Origin: Dryomyza anilis
Taxonomy: Eukaryota > Arthropoda > Insecta > Diptera > Dryomyzidae
Length of the DNA stretch: 64,000 nt
Assembly (NCBI GenBank): GCA_951804985.1
Contig: OX638130.1
Coordinates: 744,001 to 808,000, forward strand
Direction of reading: 5' to 3'
The notes beneath the pieces were generated by a model, which was not told where the DNA came from, ran no database searches, and worked only from the letters and a program-made list of their open reading frames with translations. Numbering within the stretch: position 1 is the first letter of the stretch; every line of letters starts with the position of its first letter. The position numbers and the translations under genes are program-made. This document shows positions 1 to 13,900 of this stretch, in pieces.

Positions 1-1766
1 AGAAAGCTTTCATGAGAAAGTCATAAAAAGGTTATATTTTTTGAAAAACTTTTGTAAAAACGTTTATAAAACAGTAAAAAATTAAAATTTGACTAAATTT
101 TATATGTAGAGTTGAAACAGTCAGCAATGTTTTAAAAGTGCACATATATACCAATTTTTTTAAACTAACATAAATTATTACTATTTTTATTTTAAACTTA
201 TTTGAAAAAAATCTACTTTAAAGATTTGTTGCATGTTTAACTATGTTCCCAGTGGTAACGCGCAACTGGCAAAGCATCGAAAGTTTATATAAAATGCACA
301 AAAGCTTTCCCTTCGGGCAACAATTTTTATATTTTTTTTTTCCTTTTTTTTGACATGCTACCAGCCAAACGGAATTGAAAATGGCTGCTGCACAGAAAAT
401 AAAATATTTCGAATTTCTTCTTGTATTTCGTGTGCATGTGGGCGTTTGTGTGCTGTGCAGTCGTATGTTTGTCTCGCTGACACTGACACTGGCACCAGCA
501 CCGGCACAAATGCAACTTGTTGGCTGTACTTAAAACCTACTTTGCTAACTACGTGCTGATTGCATGTCTGACGTGGGGGATTTGCCAAAGTGTCGCCATT
601 TTTTTTATTTCAGAAAAATTTCGCTTTCGACCGACCTCGGTAGTTGTCGGTGGTCTGGCAACATTGTAGCTCTTGAGTAAATCTTGGCCAATCTCATGTC
701 AACGCTTCATTTAACAATGTTGCAGGCGGCGACAATGTGTTAAAATGTAGCACCACTTTGTAGATTTATTTGCAAGTTTTCGCAAATCTCAAGATTTATT
801 ATTTTGTTTGAGACACGTTAGCGCGCAATATGTAAAGCTTTAAAGTTCAATTATTTAAATTTATTTTGTTGCCGTGTCGTCTTTGCATTGCCATTGCAAT
901 ATTCCGAAATTTCTTGCAAATAGAAAAATCGGACACACCGTATTGTGAAGATTTTTAAAAACAACGCTCTAATTAGTTTAAAATAGCTTTTATGATACAG
1001 ATTTTATTATAAAGCATTTATGAAAAAATATATTATAAGAAAGCTTTATGAAATCCAACATGCATTAAAACCTTTTATGAAAACTATTAAATTAGCCCTG
1101 TATGTAAAAAAAAATATTGAAAGATTTTATTAAAAATCTAAAAAACGTTTTTATGGAGAAAATACAAAAACCTTTAACGATAAAACGGAAAACCTTTAAA
1201 AACAAACCAAAAAAAACTTAAAAATCTTTAACGAAAAAGCGTAAAAACATTTATAAAAAAGCTAAAAATATATGATGAAAAATCTTTAAAGATTTATGAA
1301 AAAAACTTAAAAGATTTATGAAAAAGCTTAAAAGATGTATGAAAAAGCTTAAAAGCTTCAATGACCAAGATTAAAGCCTTTATTACCAAGCCTAAAGCTT
1401 TTATGACCAAACTTAAAGCTTGTATGACCAAGCTGAAAGCTTTTATAAAAAGCTTACAAGTTTTTATGAAAATCTTAAAATATTGTATGCAAAAGCTTAA
1501 AGCCTTTATAAAAAGTTTAAGTTTTTATAAAAAGCTTAAAAGTTTTTATAAAAAGCTAACAAGTTTTTATGAAATAGCTTTAGAGATTTATAAAGAAGCT
1601 TAAAAGCTTTTCTGAAAAGCTTACATGAAAAAGCTTAAAGCTTTTATGAAAATGCTTAAAATCATCTTTAAAAAAGTTACCTATAATAATATGTTTTGAG
1701 TCACGAGTGTAAAACTTTAAAGTTCAGTAATTTTTATTTATTTTTGTTGCCTTGTCATTTTTGCAG
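1..1766. other. Intron of Ca-alpha1T (5' end outside the window)
   Basis: AT-rich with no supported exon. From about 1000 to 1690 it is a degenerate repetitive tract built from AAGCTT, CTTAAAAGC and TTTATGAAA words, which keeps short frames open by chance. A diverged copy of the following intron/exon border lies at 803-915. Confidence 0.75.
803..915 (+). repeat. Diverged duplicate of the 1689-1794 intron/exon border
   Basis: The segment aligns over about 110 bp with 1689-1794: both hold GAG(A/T)CACG, then CTTTAAAGTTCA, then TTTTGTTGCC(G/T)TGTC, and then the exon start. In this copy the acceptor TTGCAG is TTGCAT, so no AG remains at the equivalent place. It looks like an old tandem duplication that left a dead exon border. 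Confidence 0.65.
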
Positions 1767-1979
1767 TGCTATTGAAATATGTCAAACATTTTCTGGTAAT
1801 GGCACCGGCGGCGGTGGTGGCTCCGGTCTTTCCGTATTGCGTACATTCCGTCTGCTCCGCATTTTGAAGCTGGTGCGTTTCATGCCCAATCTGCGGCGTC
1901 AGTTATTTGTTATGCTGCGTACCATGGACAATGTTGCTGTCTTCTTCTCTCTGCTCGTGCTCTTCATATTCATATTTAG
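1767..1979 (+). CDS. Ca-alpha1T: Ca-alpha1T exon: domain II S3-S4-S5
   Basis: Acceptor TTTTTGCAG before 1767 and donor G|GTAAGT after 1979. The exon encodes a glycine-rich S3-S4 loop (GGGGGSG), the S4 voltage sensor with basic residues at every third position ([16 protein letters not shown]), the S4-S5 linker and most of S5 ([12 protein letters not shown]). It enters and leaves in phase 2, and the split serine codon AG|T is completed by either downstream alternative exon. An inert-looking duplicate of its 5' border lies at 803-915. Confidence 0.9.
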
Positions 1980-4900
1980 GTAAGTGTTGGCAAAACTTAA
2001 CTAAAAAAAGCTTTTAATACTTTAAAATACTAATTTAGTGAAGATAAGTAAAAGTTTACTTTACGAAGCAAATATTTCAATAAAAAGAAAACTCTTTTTT
2101 GGAAAGCTTTTATATAAAAAGAGGCTGTAAACTTAAAAAAAAAATACGTTTTTTCTATGAATAGATTTATATTTAAAAAAAAAAACATCTATAAACTAAT
2201 TTAATATTAATATAGCTACTTAAAGCGGCTTTTATAAAATAAGCTTAATAATCACTTTCGAAATATTTAGGAATAATTTACATAGATAGGTAATTTTTGG
2301 CATTTAACAAAAAATCTTTCAATCCCCGTGTATTCATTTCCTTACAACTTTATCTAAACCCCTAAAAGCTTTCCAGTAAGAACGCTCATCGAATTTCCAC
2401 TTACATCATAATTTTAATACTTTATTCTGTCTAGACGCATTTTTGACTTCACCTAACGTAATCTTATTTCCCACTTTATGCCATCAGTGTCTCTCTGTCT
2501 GTAACTATCTCGCTCTCTATCTATTTTTCGCATTGTAGTTAATAATAATTAAACTTTGAAAAAGCTTTCAACACTAATTTTTAGACATTTTTGCTCACAT
2601 CTAAAATGCAGAAAGCTATACTCACCGCTCACTTACAAAATCTCACTGTTATCTTTTAATATTAATTTTCCAAAAAATCACATTAATACATTTCAATCAA
2701 TTGTGTTTTTCATTTTCGATTTATTTTGATCGTACCACTTTTTTCAACACTTTCACACAATAACTAAGTCGAACAACAATATGTATTTCTATCAATGTGT
2801 GTATTAGCTCATAGAATTTAGCGTATTTGCCATTAAAAATCGATATTTTATCCTATATTACTTAACATTACTACTCGTATTTAAATTAAAAACAAATACT
2901 TTACTACTTAATTGTGTAGCGAGTTCGTTAAACATACGAAATTTAGTTTAATTGTTGCCTCCAGTAGTTAGTAAATTAAGCGAATTAAACTAAGTTTCAA
3001 TTAAACAATAAAACAATTAAACATAAACATCTTAACTAAGAAAATTAACTAAATTGAACCCACCCCCCCAAAAAGACAAACTAAAACTAGCATACAACAA
3101 TAAATAGCAAAAAGTACAAACAGCTCTCTCTCTCTAGTCATCATGCCAAACTATTCTTAAATGTAGACAACTACTTTCTTAGCATTAAATAAGCTTTCCA
3201 TATATGATTTTCCAATTGTAAGTTTACTCTCTAACTACTGTTGTTTAATTTTTTTTCATTATTCATTTTTAGTTTACTACTCTAGAGAGCCATACTATTC
3301 TGTTTATTAAGCTACATAAACAATTTAGTTTCACTACTCCACAAAAGAGATTTGTTCCATACATCATTTCTATGTAATTTCGTGGTGCTGATTGTGACTG
3401 CATACACAGAATAAAATAATCGACGTAAATACAGCAATCAAAATTAATTGTACACCATTCATTGGTCTAGCAATGACATTTTTACCATTTTCATGTATTG
3501 AGATAACACATTGGCTAAAAATGTTATTTTGCGTCCAAAAATATACCAATAAATGATTTTGCTTAAGTGGCAAATTATTTAATTGGTCTGGTCGACGTTT
3601 TAAAAGCATTTTGGTATTTTCACAGTATTCGTATAATTCTTTTTTAGTTTATTAAAAAAAATAACATAAATTCTTGTGAAAGTATATAACAAATATACTT
3701 TTCTGATGATGATGCATAATTTAATATGCAACTATTGCCGTCACCATTATTTTCAACGATACCAATAGAGTATGATCAAACTATATAAGCGTTTTTTTTG
3801 ACATGAACCAAATGTGAACTGATATGCGCGCCAACCGCCAACTATAAATTCTAATTCTAAGCGAATTCCACAAAATTCACCAGCGCTGTAAGCGAGTACA
3901 CGAACACACACCACGCACTGTTATAGCGACCACGCACTGCTACAGCTACCACTCACTGCTATAGCGACCACGCACTGCTATAACATCAACGCGGTATGCG
4001 AATACACATAGCTGTTGCCAGCAAATGCGATTGTTAATATGAAGAATGTGTACGCTAGTACAATTAATAATTTAGTCGGCGCAGTTTTAGCAATAATTTG
4101 ATTGTGTTGATGTACCTTTTTGGCTATATTTACGATTTTTTTTCTGTGTACTGAATTTTATTTGCTATTGCGTAATGTTTATACGAATATTGCAAACGTA
4201 ATTTTAAGCCGTTCTTAACCACAACATAGACTAAAAAAATATATAGAAGTGTAGAAAAATAGTTTTCCAAAAAAGCTTAAATGCAATTTTTATTTTAATT
4301 GTCCAGACTAATTTTAATATACTAATGAATGCTAATATGCAGACACGTTTTTAAGATATTTGACTCTAAACTCGGAAAATTTTAATTTGTTCAGACATTT
4401 TTTAAAATAATATTTCATACTAACTATCAAAATTACTAACAAATAATTAATAATTCAAAAATTGTTTTATTAAATACAAATATATCTAAAAAAAATGTGT
4501 TTTTTTTAATTAAGATTTTTTTATTGGTAAAAACCAATATATATTTTATTGAAATTTGGTTTGATGAACAAAATTCATCAGTATGACGTACATATTTTGA
4601 AAGTATACTATGTATTTATACATTAATGTGATGAAACGTAGTATTCTCAAACGCTTCCTCAAATCGAAGAAAAAATGTTCAGTCTTTCATCAAATGTATG
4701 ATGAATTCTTAATATTTATTAAATGTTCATTAACACAATGAATCGTAGTTTCAAGAACTATTTTTCTATAAGAAAACATATTTTCTTTCTTTGTACCGAT
4801 TCTAAGTTATTCAGCAAAAAACCAAATAATTTTACTAACACAAGAAAATATTAAATAAATCCGAAACCAGAAAGTTATGGATATTGGTGTTTTTTTACTT

Positions 4901-7900
4901 AACGGTTTTGATTTCTGAGACGGTTACCTAAAATGTGCGAAAACCTTAAAAGCCAAATTTAGCCAAGACACTAATTTCTTTTCATAGTGTAGTAAATTAA
5001 ATTACCTGCAATGTGTCATCACAATTTATGTCATATCTTTTTTATACTCATAAACACAGAAAATTGCATCAATTTCTCGAAATAATATTATAAAATTTCT
5101 AAATAACAACTTAAAGAACACAAATCTACAATTTAGCTTAACAATGTTCACTGACGAGACGCACTATTTCACTATCAAATCACAACTGAAATGCAGTGCC
5201 TCAGTTCGACACGATTCGACAAGCTTCGACATGTTACGAGAACCTTCTACTCTTTTCGTGAATGACGCATGCTATTGGCATCTCATTCGCACTTATATGT
5301 TTCTAATGCACTGATCTTCTATCTCTTTCTCGCACATTGCTTCAGTGCGCTGAATGATCTTCCGTCCCTTTCTAACACATTGCATAGTGCGCTGAATTGT
5401 CTTGCGTCTCATTTATTATTGTTGATTGACTGCACTATGGGCAAATTACCTCTTTTCGTAACAATATTGTCAAATTTCTGACCATTTTTTTTTACTAAAC
5501 AAAAATACAATTTTTTTTTATAATGCAGTCGTCAACATCTGAAATTTTTTAAAATTTTTTCAATATCATAATTTTGGAAATGCTTCATAATTTAAAAAAA
5601 AATTGCTAGAGTAAATTTTCTTTTTATATTTTTCCAATATTTCCCAATATATGTATATCATTTTATACATTTTACTTATATAGGAGGTACATTTTTCTAA
5701 AAAATACCACTATTTGATTTGGTAGGCTCAAAACAATTCGCGAGATATTAAGCAGACAAATGCGGAGTTTTTATCTAAAGGTGTCTGTTTTCTGCCCGTT
5801 GCTAATATATGCCGGGAATCTGCCTTTAAAATTCCGTAAAATTTGATAATATGCAATACGGTTCTCACAAATTCCATTTATCTGCGTGTTTTCCAGAAAT
5901 ATGCCGAAAATATTCTTGAAAAATTACGGACATTAGGAAAAAAATTTAGTATGAAGGCAAAATTAGCAAACCAAAATTATATAAAACGGAACCTATTTTC
6001 TCAATTTGCAGAGTACTTTTGACACATAAATACTTCAAATTTTTGTTCATTTTTAATTTCCTTTTCTAATCAACTCATAAGTTCTTTTAATAGCAATTCC
6101 TAATTTATCGATAGCTTAACTTCTGACTCACGACATACATAGATTTCATCATTGCCACATCAATTTGTCTAATGTTGCCATTTAGCTTCAACCATTTTAT
6201 TTTATTAGTACCTATTTACTTTAAGTTCATGCTCTTTACTATCGCGCTCTCTCACTCTCTATCTAATACTGTGATTTGTCTTTTATTCTCTCTCTCTCTC
6301 TTTCACTTACACACTCTCTCATTGCTTCTATTCTCTACTACTCTGTACTTGATATAAAAACAAATACTAAATCTAATGATATTTAAAAAAAAAAATGATA
6401 CATAAAATTTACGATTAAATTGCATTTTTAAAATATGTCTTTAATCAATTCCCCCGAAACCAAACGAAATTGTTTTATGTATTAACTATGCTATCGTACT
6501 ACTCTAATCTACTACTAATTAACCTACTACTAATTACTACTACTACAACAACATCAATCAATCTAAAAAATATATATAATATATATATGTATACGAAATC
6601 AAAATATATTTAGTATACTCGGCATGAATCTGTTCGGATGTAAATTCTGCGAGCAGGTGAACGGAGAGAAGATTTGCGATCGCAAGAATTTCGACAGCCT
6701 ACTGTGGGCGCTCGTCACGGTGTTTCAGGTAGAGCAACTGTACCTAATATTTTAATTAACCTTAAACTAAATAACAGCATTTGTTTTTCATTTTTTCTGG
6801 CAATTTTATGTTTTATATTTTTTGTTATTTTCTGTTTAAATAACTTGGTTTGTTATTTTTATTAAGTGTCAGTGTGTTTGACTGTCAAGCATTGTTTTGC
6901 ATTTGTATAGTGAATTTTTTCAACTATTTCTAGTGATAATTTTAAAAAATTAATTTATATTAAAATTTGATTTGTATTTTGTTGTATTTTGTTTTTTTTT
7001 TTTTTTTTGAAAAATTGAGCTGCATTGGTTTTAATTGCCTGCTAAGCTGTACTTGAAGCTGCTTTAATTTGTGGTGTGTTTTATGATTTCTATACAGCGT
7101 TCTTTTTTTACGTTACTTTGTTTTCTTTAACACATACTTAGTTTTGTACAGAATCTATTTACTACCTCTAGTTAATACTAAAATTGTAAAAATTACAACA
7201 ACAAGTAAATTATAGTCACCAACAACACACTGAAAACAACAAAATAGCAGTTTGTATTGGTTTGGGCAGATTTAGCAAAATAGTAGTAGTTTACAAACAA
7301 AAAATAGTAGTAAAAAAATAAAGGAAACACTTAGCAGTGACAAGCATTTTTATACATACTAAGTTACAACGTTTGCTGTAGTTTTAGTCCCAACAAATGT
7401 ACAAAGTTATCAAGAATAAAAAAAAAATTTCATAGTTTAGTGTTGTTTTAAAGAAAAGCAAAAGTATGGCAGCACTCTTTGCAAAATGAAATGTATATTG
7501 CCACCCGTACACAAACAAGGTAAGCCAGCATAGTTGGATTAGAAAACCCTAGCATGTACTAGTTTTGTGTTTTTTAGTTGTGGCATGTTTTATTCCAAAA
7601 AAAAAAATGTATAAATATTAAAACAATAAATAATACAAAAATTAAAAAACAAATTTTAAAATTTATTTGCACGCCTACGAAACCATCTTGTTGTCGCTTC
7701 TCTGTTTCATTCATTTACTGCGCTCTACTATAAAATATTTTCGTACTTTATTTGTCACTATTAATTCGCTTCAACTTTATCATTATCGTTAAACTTATCG
7801 TTTAAACTAAGTATTTTTAAGCTAAACTCTATCGCTATCAACTCTACTCCACTCCACTTCACGCAATCGACTCACCCACTCAATTCTACTACATTCTACA

Positions 7901-10900
7901 CTCTCTTTGAAAATTTAAAAAACATTTAAATTCTACTACATTCAAAAGGCTGTCACTATCAGTACTTTCCGCTCTTCTCACTATTTTGTATTCCGCAAAA
8001 CCAAACCGCATTTCCGCAGTTTTCCCCACTCAGTACCAACAACTAACTTTTTCAATTCGTACATTAAAACAGACCAATATGTAAATCGCAACAAGTTAAA
8101 TTCCAACCATTTTTTTGTTATTCTAACAAATAAGGCTACTAATACATATAATTTCTATGTACAAAAAAAAAAAGCTTTTGTTGAGTTCGTTTTTAAACAG
8201 ACTATTAAAAAACTAATAAAAAAAGAAACATTTTACTGTATTTTACAAACCATATATTGAATAATTTAGCATTAAACCAGCAAAACAACACTTAGAAAAC
8301 AGTTGCTTAATATCAAGCAGAATTTTACTTGAAATAGCGTCAAGTTAAATTGCACTTATTGATATTAAGAAACTATTTTCTAGGCGTATTTAAATACAAC
8401 AACATTTTTGCGCTCTAAACAACAATAAAACCAATTACTACTGATTTTCTATGATTTAAACATGAATTTTTTGCTATATATTATTAACAAACATGTACCG
8501 AACATTTTATACCTACGTATATAATATACTACTAAAAATATGTATACATATATATGCCAAAACTACTACACGTCTATATATATATATGTATAAACCTGCA
8601 GCATACTGGGCATGTATCTGTTTGGCGGTAAGTTTTGTAAGTTTATGGACGATACCGGACTCGAACGCGAATGTACGTGTCCCGAAATAATCAGCAAACA
8701 TCCACAATGCGAATGCGATCGCAAACACTTCAACAACTTTTTATGGGCCACAGTCACAGTCTTCCAAGTAAGAACACTTATTTTCCCCACTACTACCATT
8801 AAAAAAATATATTATACCCCCCATAATTATATATATTTCGATACTAGAGTACAATAATTATTTTTTGTAAATCAAACAAACTTAGTTTTTGAATTTGAGT
8901 TTTTTTTTATTCGTTTTTGGTTCGTTTGAATTTGAGAGTTTTCAATTTTGAATAAACACCTTAAAGAGTATTTTAAATTGTTTTAATTTCTGTTTTAAGA
9001 TTTATAGTTTGTTGTAGTTTTTTTAGCCACTGTTTATTTCATTAACTAAAGTTTATAAAACACTCTCACACTACTCTACACACTTTACAGTCGCTGTCAC
9101 AAGTATGTATACACTGTGTAAAACAAAAGAAAATTTAGAAAAAAAAAATTGTACAAAAAAAAAACAACTTTCTACATTTTTCTTAGCTTTTTCGATAAAA
9201 TGTTGCAATTAGTCATATTTAATTTATTATTTTATAAAGTTTAAGTAAAGCTTAATGCCACTGCTGCAGCTTACACGCAACTTTTGCACTGTTTTATGTA
9301 ATTTAAAATAGTTTTTTATTTGACTCATAGCAGTATAAACATTATATGGCACTATTTTAAGAAAAGCTCAATTGATATTATTTAATCTAAGTCGCAAGAA
9401 GCTTCTAAAGAGTTTTTAAAAGGGTTAACAATTAATTAAAATTCTAGAAAAGCTTTTTAACAGCAAATCAAAATGTTAAAATGCAGTGCTCTGTAAGAGC
9501 TTTTAATTTAAAAGATTTTTAACAGAAAATTCATAAAATTCTTGTAAAAGCTTTAAAACATTATAAAAGCTAAAAATTCTTAAAACTATGGTCTAATTAT
9601 AGCTTTTAAGGTTTAATACTTGGCAATTAATATTGATACTAAAATAAAAATATTTCAAAAAATCAATAAGTTTTTTAAATTTAAAAAAATCTTTTAAATA
9701 TCTGCTTAACAAAAACTATATATAGTACAAAAGTCTGTACAAGCTTTCAAAGTTATGTAAAAAGCTTTTATAATTAACAAATAAAATCAAAATAGATAAA
9801 AAATAAAATTGACGTTTTAAAAAGCTTTATCTTTGAAACTAAAAATAAAAATAATTATTTACAAAAGCATTCAGAGGTTTGTGCAAACTTTCAAAGTTCC
9901 GTAAAAGCTTTGATTGTTCTTAAATAATTTTATAACCAAAATAATTCGTTAGCTAAAATAAAGATTTTAAAATATCAATAAGGAATGTAAGATGTTGAAG
10001 AGATTTAAAAATCTTATTAACATAAAATCGACGAAGTTCTTTAAAAAAAGCTTTTACAATTTCAAGACAATTTAATATAAAATATAAATATATTTTACAA
10101 TTCTTTAAGTTCAAAGCTTTGTTCAAATTTTCAATGTCATGTAAAAGCTTTCAAGGTTTACAAATAATTGTAAAATATAAATAATATAAAAGCATTTTTA
10201 AAGATCATTAAGATATTTAAGATTTTCAGTCAATAGAGTTTTTACAAAAGCTTTTACAATTCTATGAAAGCTTTTAAAGCTCAGTACGAGCTTGCAGGAC
10301 AATTTTAAAATATAAAAAGTTTTTAAAATATCAAGATTAACTTAAAAGCACTAAAGAGCTTTTTAAACCGAAAATCAATATAGTTATTAGGAAAGCTTGC
10401 AAAGCTATATGACAATTTATTTCACACACTAATTTTAAGAATGCTTTGAATACAGCTTTAATTTTGTAGAAAACTCCTCAATTTAGAAAAAAAAAATTAT
10501 AAATTAATTATAAACGGATTCCTGTTCTTTACATACAATTTCCGTTAATTCACGCCCCACTCTAGTTAGAACACAATTTGCCCAAATGTATCTCCACACA
10601 ATTAGAGCTTTCAATTTTTGACAAAAAAAAACACATAGAAAAGCTGCATGTCAAGAATCATATATTCCAATTTGAATACAAAGACGGTTAACTGTATTGT
10701 GTTAACATTTCAAGCATGTTCAACATGATAAGCTTTACCTTTTAAAAGATTTCAATTATCCAAAGTTTTGTACAGCATTTTTTTGCACAGCGCTTTATAT
10801 TTTTTTTATATTTGGCTTATATTTGAAATTAATACTCAAATAATTTTATTTGCAAAATTTTCTAAAGCTAATACATTTTCTGCACGTTAATTTTACTTAG

Positions 10901-13900
10901 AATTGTTCAATTATGAAAAAACAGCTTTACGAGCTTTATTTTCTTTTAGGATATTTGAAAACAAAAAAAAAATCACACCACGAATTATAATTAATTAAAT
11001 TAAATTATTTTTTGTAGTTTTATTGAATTATATTTGAGTTTTTAATACTTTGCACTCTGTGGTGCTTTATTTATCCACAGCAAAATTGCGCAGCTTAAAA
11101 GCTTTCAGCGCTTCTCTGCTAGATATTTAATTTATATTTTGTGCATACAATTTTGAATTATTTGCTTAATTAATTTTAAAAATTCAATTAACGCGTCAAA
11201 AGTTATTTAAGTGCTAATGTACTAAATGTTTGTGACTAAATAATATTAGAAAAATAAAAAAAAACAGCTTTAGCACTTGATTAACCCTTGGCGTCGTGCA
11301 CCAGCATTTAACCCATACTGCGTTCAGCAATCGGTCACTTATTTTATTTTTGATTTTTTTTTTAAATATTTTTTCTTTACTTTAACTTTGTCACCAACAA
11401 ACAAACAAATAAAAATCAACAACAACTACAACAAAAATTTGTAGATTCTCACGCAGGAGGACTGGAACGTCGTCCTGTTCAACGGCATGGAAAAAACGAG
11501 TCATTGGGCCGCATTGTACTTTGTGGCTCTAATGACGTTCGGCAACTATGTGCTCTTTAATTTGTTGGTCGCCATTTTGGTTGAGGGATTCAGTTCAGAG
11601 GTAGAGTTTTACAACAACAATAACAATGACAACATAAGGAATTTGAACAATGAACAATATTTGTGTCCAACAACAAAATGACTTTAATTCCCTGCATTTT
11701 GAAATTGTTACTACGAATTGTAAATAAAAATGCAATATTTGCAAATATCGCACAAACCTTGCAAAGCACCCGAAAAGCACATACACTGCACACGTGATTC
11801 AGTCACGAATGAATCACATTGTGATTAGTTCGCAGTGGAAATAAATTCATTTTGCGCACACAAATGTTGTGCATTGTCATCAAATGCATGTTATTCATAA
11901 ATGAATTCAAATACGAGAGCGAACTTTATTAAGTGAGACGCACGCGAAAAAGTCTAATTTTGAAATTTTGATTCCCTCAGCGAAATGAACGTCGAGAGCG
12001 TGAACAACGCGAATTGGTGAAAAAACTACGCGAGGAGACGTTAGCCGAAAACTACAGCGATATAATGTACGATGAATCACGAAGCACTTCGGATTCATCG
12101 TCGACGAACGAGAGCTACTACGAGATACGCAACAAGTGGCACAGTGCAGAGGATGTGCGCAAAGTAAGTAAGAGTGCCCACGAAGAAAAGCTTTCGCTGT
12201 AAAGCTTTTCTTTCGTTGCGCACGATGTGAATTATAGGCAACAAATAATTTGAAACAAAAAAATCCTGCATCTGTCGTGTAGTTACAGGATTCAAACGAG
12301 CTGATTATCGATCCGAAGTGCAACATACAAAAACAACGTCTACTGCAGCCGAGTCTCGACTACCAGTTAAACGAGGCTGCCAACGCGGTGACGGCATCGA
12401 CACATATGTCGGCGCCGCCAACGCGTGAAGCGCGTAGCAAGTCCACCGAGAAAGATGTAAGTCGTCTTATGCAGGACGATGATCGCAAAACTTTAAAAAA
12501 GGTTTCATTACTTTAATTCTATATCGCTCGTTTTGTCTATCATGCTTCATTCACACCCACAGACATATTCAATAAAAGAGCGTCGTGCCGATGCACCTAA
12601 ACTTTCGAAAATACGTCCACTGCGTGATCCGCCCATCATAACAACAACGGCTGCGACGCCGCAGGACTCGCCCAGCACTACACTCGAGCCGGGCAGCAGT
12701 TTTCGCAACTGGGGTGAATCAGCCGAAGCGCCAACAAGCAACAGCTCTACGTCGCTGCTGCGTCCACCGACGCTGTTCACGGGCCAACGCTCGCTCGACG
12801 AAGGCATTCCGTCGATTGATCTCATCCCGCCATCACCCGTGCTGGCGCACAAGCCGCTCAATATACTCAACGCCAGCCAGCTGGGCAGCAATACCAGCAT
12901 TAGTACCGTCACTAATAATTTAGCGCCTAGTAATTTACACCCCACCTCGTCCTCTTCCTCCTCCTACACTTCCGTAGCCGCCAACTCTTGTTGCAGCCCA
13001 CTGAGCGGCAGCACGCGCAACCTCATGAGTGCTGCGTCCGCTTCCGCCGCCGCCACTGAAGTCGGCTCGGTATCAAAGAGTTCCTCCAGCGGCACCAGCG
13101 GTTCTACTAGTACCATGTTCGTACAAACTGTATCCTCCGCGGCAGCCGCGCTGCAGCCAGCAACGTCACTGCAACCCGATGATAGCACCACACAGATGTC
13201 GCAACATACGTCGTCCAATGGCGCCACACTACAGGCTCCAAGCTCAACGACCGCTCAGCGTACCTCCAGCTTCAAACGTTTTCGGCGTTCCAGCTCCAAG
13301 AAGCAAAAACCGGAAACAGCCAACGGTACCGCAGAACCGGAACCGGAGCAGATCGTGCTCAACAATGGCCGTGAGAATGCACAACTATTGGGCGGCAGCA
13401 GCGCGAGCGGTAGTTCCGCCCTTATGGATCCCTTTCTGCGCGCTAGCTCTACGCGCATACAGAACAATACCAAGGACACAAATCGGCTCAGTCCGCAGAA
13501 CTCCACAAGACGTTTGTCCAGCTCGTTGAGCATAGGCAGTGGTGGCGCTGGTTACGCTGGTAGTCGTCGCGCCTCTGCCTGTATTTTCAACAATTCACAG
13601 TTCTATCAGAATCTTAATCGTGGCGCTGGTCAAAAGAACTGGGCGCCGGGACAGCGTCGCATGTCGTCCATCGAACTCGCATTCGGCAAGGCTTCGAATC
13701 TGAATCTGTACAATCTGGAGGCAAATCGCAAGTCGATGTCGTATACGAATTCGAAGATCGATCTAGACAAGTGGCAAAAGTCGCTGTCGGAGCTGAATGA
13801 GCCGGACATGTTGCAGCAGTTCGTGCAGGAGCAGGAAAAGCGCAAACAGTCGCTGAGTCAGCAGCGACAGGAGCGCAAACAGTCGATGATGCAGTTGCAG

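Noticed and set aside
5269..5481. Small + strand frame in the first large channel intron
   Set aside because: CT-rich intronic sequence with local tandem duplication; no splice sites or homology support it.
12547..12945. Open frames on the minus strand and in other + frames under the long linker exon (also 13029-13529, 18584-19054, 19085-19336)
   Set aside because: They overlap the strongly supported channel coding sequence; high GC and codon bias of the real frame keep the other frames open.
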